Assembly (NCBI GenBank): GCA_015847255.1
Contig: JADLZK010007336.1
Location: forward strand, 744,001-808,000
Source: Hyparrhenia diplandra
Lineage: Eukaryota > Streptophyta > Magnoliopsida > Poales > Poaceae
Direction of reading: 5' to 3'
DNA: 64,000 nucleotides
The translations under genes and the position numbers were made by a program. Below, one piece after another: positions 59,115 through 64,000 of the stretch (the stretch's first letter is position 1; every line of letters begins with the position of its first letter). A model generated the notes under the pieces. The model did no database searches and had not been told where the DNA came from. It saw only the letters and a program-made list of their open reading frames with translations.

Positions 59115-61520
59115 ATAGCCCAACACAATGCCAACAACCCGGCGAGGAGTGTTTTGTTCTCTAGCCTCAAAGACACCGAGTTTGAGAGAGAGTTGCCACT
59201 TGTGAGACCGCTCGTGAGGTGTGGAGAACGCTTGAGAGTTACCACGGGGGAACCCCACAAGTGAAGGCCCGCCTATATGAGACCTACAAGAGAGAGTACA
59301 ATAACCTAATCCAAATTTTGATGGGCGAGGCCATCGATTCTCTCTTTGCTAGGTTTCGGACGATCTGCAACAAGCGGACCGAACAAGCCGTCGGAGGCTT
59401 GATGAGCACGAGAAGGCGATGAGGCTCTTATGCGCTCTAGATCGGAAGGTGTGGGGCGTGAAGGTGTCGCGATCATGGAGTACGCTAACTACGACACCCT
59501 CACATCCGATGAGCTTTACAACAAGCTCAAGTCCTTCGAGATCGAGGCCCCGAGATCCAGCGGCTCAAGAACCCATCTGGCGGCCGAACGTTGCACTCGT
59601 CTCGGGTAAGGGCAGTTCGGTTCTTACGCTAACCCATCCGTATCTCGTTTGCCTTGTCTTCTTTTGGTGTCTATGACAGAGGAGCAAATGGAGTGCCTTG
59701 GGGATGACAAAGGCGGCTCGTCATCATCGGCCGATTCTCGCGTTCCACAACCGCTTGAACGGGTTCGGCGTGGCGGTGCTCCCAAGGGCGGATGCTTCGA
59801 GTGTGGCGATCGGGACCACTTCATCGCGCACGTGCCCCAAGAAGAACAAGGACAAGTACTCCCGGAAGTACTACTCCTTCGACAAGCGCGACTCGACAAG
59901 CGCAAGAACAAGCGCAGTACACGTCGGCAAGCACAACTCTAAGAAGGGCTTCGACAAGGAGGCGATAAAGAAGAAGTACCTCAAGCGTGCCAAGGAGAAC
60001 AAGCAAGCCTTCTTTGCCTCCCTCGGCGACCTCGACAACGATCATTCCGACAGTAAGCTTCCTCTAGCGGCGAGGGCCCGGCGCAAGATTGAGGACAAGC
60101 TAAATGGACTTTGTTTCGTCGCCAACTCCAAATGCAGGGGGCTTTTGCACCATGGCCCTCGGCGGAGGTGCGGCCGACAACTCCAAGCCCCATGGCGGCG
60201 ACTCTTCTCTTGAGGTATCACCCACTATCGAATCCCTCTCGATGAAGTTGAGTCTTTGGGCCATGCGCTTGTGTGTCAAGAGAAGTTGCTTAAGCGAGCA
60301 GCTAAGGAGAGGAAGGAGTTTAAGGAGAAGTGGGAAATGTCTATGGTGGAGTTAGAGTTGCTTAGGAAGCCTACGGATGTGTCTGAGGAGACTGAGTGTG
60401 ACTCATGTGCTATGCATATGTCTAGCATCATGTCTTTACAATCCAAGTACTCTGCTTTGCTAGATGAGCACGCGTGGATTTGAAGGCTAAGCCTATGTTG
60501 TTGAGTGCATGCAAGTCTTGTCGAGTTTGCAACCGAGTTGGCGAGAAGGCTGCCAAGCTTGCTATGCTTGAGAAGGCCAGCTCGATATAGCACCGTGCTG
60601 AAGTGTGCTAAGTGTGAAGCTTTGGAGATGGAGGTCATGTCTTGTAGGCATGACAAGGGAGAGTCAAAGAGGAGAACAAGTGCCTTCGCCCGGCCCCGAG
60701 TTGGGTGTCTAGTGGAGAGCCACGACTTGGCATGATGATGAGTCGAGTTCAAGAGGGGGGTGACACAACGGGGATTAGGCTTTGCAATAGGTGGGAAGGG
60801 TAAAAGTAATCTATGGCAAGGTTGGTCAAGGTAGTGGTTTGAGCCCGAAAGTGAGAAACCCACAAACACTCCTAAGTTGACCAAGATCAACCCACTTGAG
60901 CCTACCAAGCCCATTGTGCAAAATGGCATTCTCCAAGAGACCCCAAAGACTCCACTTCCCAAACAAGTATGGCTTCCAAAACCAAACCACCTCGGGAAAC
61001 CCACTTGACACTTTGCCCAAGATCCCCGAGGAAACCCTTCCTAGAGCTAAGGCCACAACAAGAGTGAACCATCCACCCAAGAGAGTGAACCAACAACCAC
61101 CCAAGAGAGAGGTGAGGTATCCTTTGTGAGTCTTGCCGGAGAGATGGTCACTTGTTTTGAGTTTTGCTTTAGGAGGAAGAGGGATGCTAGGCGTCAAGTT
61201 GAGTTTGAGAACCGTGACTTGTATCACCCACCCCTTGGCATGTATGAGAGGGGTGTGCGGTCGGTTCAGAGGCGGTTTCTTGGCGTAGGAGGCCTCGGAT
61301 GGCTAGACCACGTTTGTGAGACCCGTGGTGGTCGTGCTCCCGAGAGTGGAAGGTGTTCCTCGCTTTGGGAGCTTTGAGTTTGATAGGAGGAGTGCACCAC
61401 ACTTTGTTGTGCGTGGTGAGCGCTTTGGGAAGAAGGGTCATGGAATGTTTGTTTTGCCTAATGCTTATCTCAGGCAAAATGGTCAACATTGGTATTCTCA
61501 CGAAAGTATACTAACTTGAT
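59115..61520 (+). pseudogene. Copia-type gag, degenerate
   Basis: Broken frames show a capsid-like part (VWRTLESYHGGTPQVKARLY, YANYDTLTSDELYNKLKSFE), a zinc knuckle at about 59791-59835 (CFECGDRDHFIAH, the final Cys displaced by a frame change into TCPKKNKDKYS), and a lysine-rich part (KKKYLKRAKENKQAFFASL). Downstream is the coiled region with DSCAMHMSSIMSLQSKYSAL and VGEKAAKLAMLEKA, typical of grass Sirevirus gag proteins. A last frame near 61316-61519 ends PNAYLRQNGQHWYSHE. Confidence 0.7.
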
Positions 61521-63380
61521 GTTGTGCCATTTGCTCATCCCATGTTTTTCAATGATGTAGGTGATCAAGTCTTGAGTTTCCAAGTTTATGCTTGTTAACC
61601 CTTTGGGATCCAAGACTTGGGTTTCTTTTGTCCTCTTATGTGTAGGTATGAGGACATGGGGTGGAGAACACGTGCTTGGTGGAACTTGATTCTTTGTCGT
61701 GGTGTGATCAAGACCGATGATTTGTCTACACCACTTTGATGGCCTCCAAGAGGCATGTGCCTTATTGTGACACCTACACACAGTCTGTGAGCTATCATAT
61801 ACACTCATGCCTTGTACATTCATGATTTCTCTACTTGTGCTATGAGATAGTTGTTCATTTGCTCACTTGTATATTGCTTGCATGTATTATACTTGTATCA
61901 TGCTCTTATATCCTTTTTAGCATGTGTTATCTTATGTATTATATGCCATGCTAGCCTCTGTACCCTTTTGTTTTCTAGTTTTCTTTTGCTAGGTGTCTTT
62001 GGTTGAGGGGAGTTGGGAGTTTGCTCTCCTTTTTGAGGGGTAGTTTTATAGCTGATGTACAGTTGTAGCTTTAGGTTTGCTTTTGCTTTATGCATCATCT
62101 TGTATCATATTGCATTCATCATGTACACTATTGCACTTTAAGCTTCTTGTTTATATTGATCAATGAGACTATGCTCGTTTAGTGTAACAACTACATGTTG
62201 GTGCTTATAGCTTGTGCTCTTTCTGCTTAATTGATATATGTTATGAGCAAAGCTGTTTTTCATGTGAACTCGCTTAACAACTATGAATCTTGCAAAATGT
62301 TCACCATTGAGATAGTTCTAGCATGTTTAAGTTGTTGAGATCCTTTGTGCTTATCATGTATGCTAGGTAACTATGTCTCATGCCTTTGAGTTATACACTT
62401 GCTTAGATGACCACATGCTTTTATCCGCTAAAATCTAAAATCTAAGCTAAGTGTATGGAAAAAAGATCGAGATGGGTCCATATCGTCCCACATCCAAGTC
62501 TTGGGGCTGCTTTGCTCATTGCACTTGAGTTGAACCTGAGCTTGGTAGTGTTTGACCCGGACCATTGTCTTAAGCTTCGATTGCTCACACGCATAGAAGC
62601 TTGACATGGTTGATTAGTAAAGGTCGACGGTTGTGGATAACCACTGCTTAACATGCTTTGTCAATGCTTGTAAATTTGCAACTCCAGATAACTTGAAAAC
62701 TTGACAAGTGTTGGCTCTGTTTTTGCATGAAGTATAAACTTTGCGTGGGGTAGTTCACTTGATATACATGTGTAGCACTTGGTAGATTTCTAGCTTGTGC
62801 TATGTGCTATTCTTTGTGGTGGACACCTTTTCGAAATGCTTAAAACCTGAATCAAAATGCTTTCAAGTCATATTTCATATCTCTTGATCGGTTTGAGCAT
62901 CGAATTAAGCACTTGATTTTGTTGCCATGACTCTACCTAGAGCATCTTCTCATTTGGATTGCTATAAACTTGAAGCTCCCTCATTGCATTTTCATGCATT
63001 TCATAGCTTGATTAGTGTATTTGCCAACAAGGGGAGAAAGATACAAAAAGATAGTATTTGCATTTGTCCAGGGAGAGTAGCACTTTGAGCTAGATGTGTT
63101 GAGCCTTTTGCCTCTGTCTTGAGGGTCTAGCTGTTTGTGTGTGAAAGTAATTGGTTTGGGCTGTGCTAGTGGTGTTGAGCCTGTTCTACCTCTTCTTGAG
63201 GACTAGGCATGCATTTAACTTGGTTGTATCGAGCCTTTTGCCCATGTCTTTGGGAACCAAGTTTTTGCTCCATGTTTGCTATCCAATAATTTTGTCTTAG
63301 CTTTTGTCTAGCTTGTGTCACTTGGATGTGCTATCTTCTACCTTCTTATGTCTTTGTGTTGAATGTTGACAATGCACTCA
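61521..63380. other. Non-coding interior of the copia element
   Basis: T-rich sequence with repeated small phrases (gcttgtgctatgtgctat, gttgagcct...ttttgcc). No protein domain is seen on either strand. Confidence 0.5.
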
Positions 63381-63392
63381 TCAAGGGGAGAT

Positions 63393-64000
63393 TGCGAACA
63401 CATGGTTGATTTGGGTCACATGTGTTTAGTTTTGTGATTGAGTGATTGTCACCGGTCAACATTTTACTTCTATTTTTGTTTATCTTTTATGCTTGGCTAT
63501 GTTCACCGGCACACGTGGAGTGTGTCGAAGGCGTATCTCTTGGTTCGTGTTGTACAGGTGTGGAGCTCGGAGATGGTAGCCGACGGGCGAGGTGAAGGGG
63601 GCCAGGAGGGCGTCTTGCGGGCCGGACGGACCGCGGAGGTGAAGGGACGGACGTGAGGCTTGGACCGAGGGACCGGATCGCCCGGGTGGCTAGCCATGGT
63701 GGCGGGCATCACGGGACATCGGCGAATGCAAGAGGGCGTGGCGGGACGGTGTCGTCGGGTCAAGGCGGCGCGACGAGGCGGGAGGGGGAGCTCGAATGAC
63801 TTGGCGACTTCGAGGCGGTCAAGGCAGCGATGACACGCGTGTCGAGGAGGTTTGGTGGTTTGTCCTCAAAACCATCGTAGCGGGTTTCGTGGTTTGGGCC
63901 TCAAAACCACGGTGCGGGTTTGGTGGTTTGAGCCTCAAAACCATCGACGGGTTTCACGGGTTTGGGCCTCAAAACCCGGGCGTTCCGGTGGGCCGGAAGG
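63393..64000 (+). repeat. Copia 3' LTR, incomplete at the window edge
   Basis: Starts TGCGAACACATGG directly after the polypurine tract. A tandem array of about four units of 33-35 bases lies at 63850-63985; each unit contains ggtttg followed by cctcaaaacc, an internal near-palindrome. Confidence 0.6.

Larger units (their letters stand above)
59108..64000 (+). mobile_element. Ty1/copia (Sirevirus-like) element, 5' part lost
   Basis: The interior begins abruptly in gag right after the Athila LTR. A polypurine tract (tcaaggggaga, 63381-63391) and an LTR start (TGCGAACACA, 63393) mark its 3' end, and the LTR runs off the window. No protease, integrase or reverse transcriptase can be read between gag and the LTR: about 61500-63380 is AT-rich non-coding sequence. 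This copy is therefore non-autonomous or internally deleted. Confidence 0.7.

Noticed and set aside
63850..63985. CRISPR-like repeat array
   Set aside because: Units are directly adjacent with no spacers, and the sequence is a plant LTR.

Overview
The window is plant nuclear DNA, almost certainly from a grass and probably a panicoid. Genes have GT-AG introns and TATA boxes, the coding exons are very GC-rich, and the repeats are grass types: Stowaway MITEs, Helitrons, CACTA elements with the subterminal motif GGCACTCGGCAAAG, hAT, Mutator-like, LINE, Athila and other Ty3/gypsy elements, and Ty1/copia. There is no sign of an operon, CRISPR array or bacterial gene.

Layout. 0-6.2 kb: two divergent PLAC8-family membrane-protein genes in tandem on the minus strand. 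6.2-14.8 kb: a small unrecognised gene (7978-8409) among foldback and Stowaway elements and a clean 379-bp Helitron. 14.8-17.5 kb: pieces of an unrecognised multi-exon membrane-protein gene with a duplicated small exon. 18.1-23.7 kb: a broken PPR gene, a LINE tail, an intact-ended CACTA element and a detached PPR fragment. 24.0-32.7 kb: a CC-NBS-LRR resistance-type gene whose 5.5-kb intron holds an LTR retrotransposon and a Mutator-like element. 32.8-34.6 kb: an 83-bp miniature CACTA and a LINE. 35.1-37.5 kb: a second broken PPR copy with nested insertions, ending beside a 42-bp scrap of PLAC8 sequence. 37.9-41.6 kb: a degenerate hAT element with a perfect 8-bp target duplication, just beyond the 3' end of a strictosidine-synthase-like gene (41620-43084, minus). 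44.5-64 kb: nested retrotransposons. A Ty3/gypsy element sits beside a truncated host exon, followed by a 9.8-kb Athila-type element, then a Ty1/copia gag region and part of its 3' LTR.

Five genes look like ordinary host genes: the two PLAC8 genes, the NLR, the strictosidine-synthase-like gene and the small 7978 gene. Four of these five are interrupted by single missing bases, mostly in short homopolymer runs, while conserved motifs continue normally on both sides. When each missing base is counted, the total coding lengths become exact multiples of three. This suggests either an assembly-quality problem or very recent lesions, unlike the PPR copies and transposases, which carry several stops and frameshifts. 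I did not find an undescribed enzymatic or defence system. The most informative features are the insertion boundaries with exact target duplications, the PPR copies that share an ancestral lesion on both sides of the NLR, a tRNA-like promoter inside the CACTA element, and the Athila element whose two flanks do not match.
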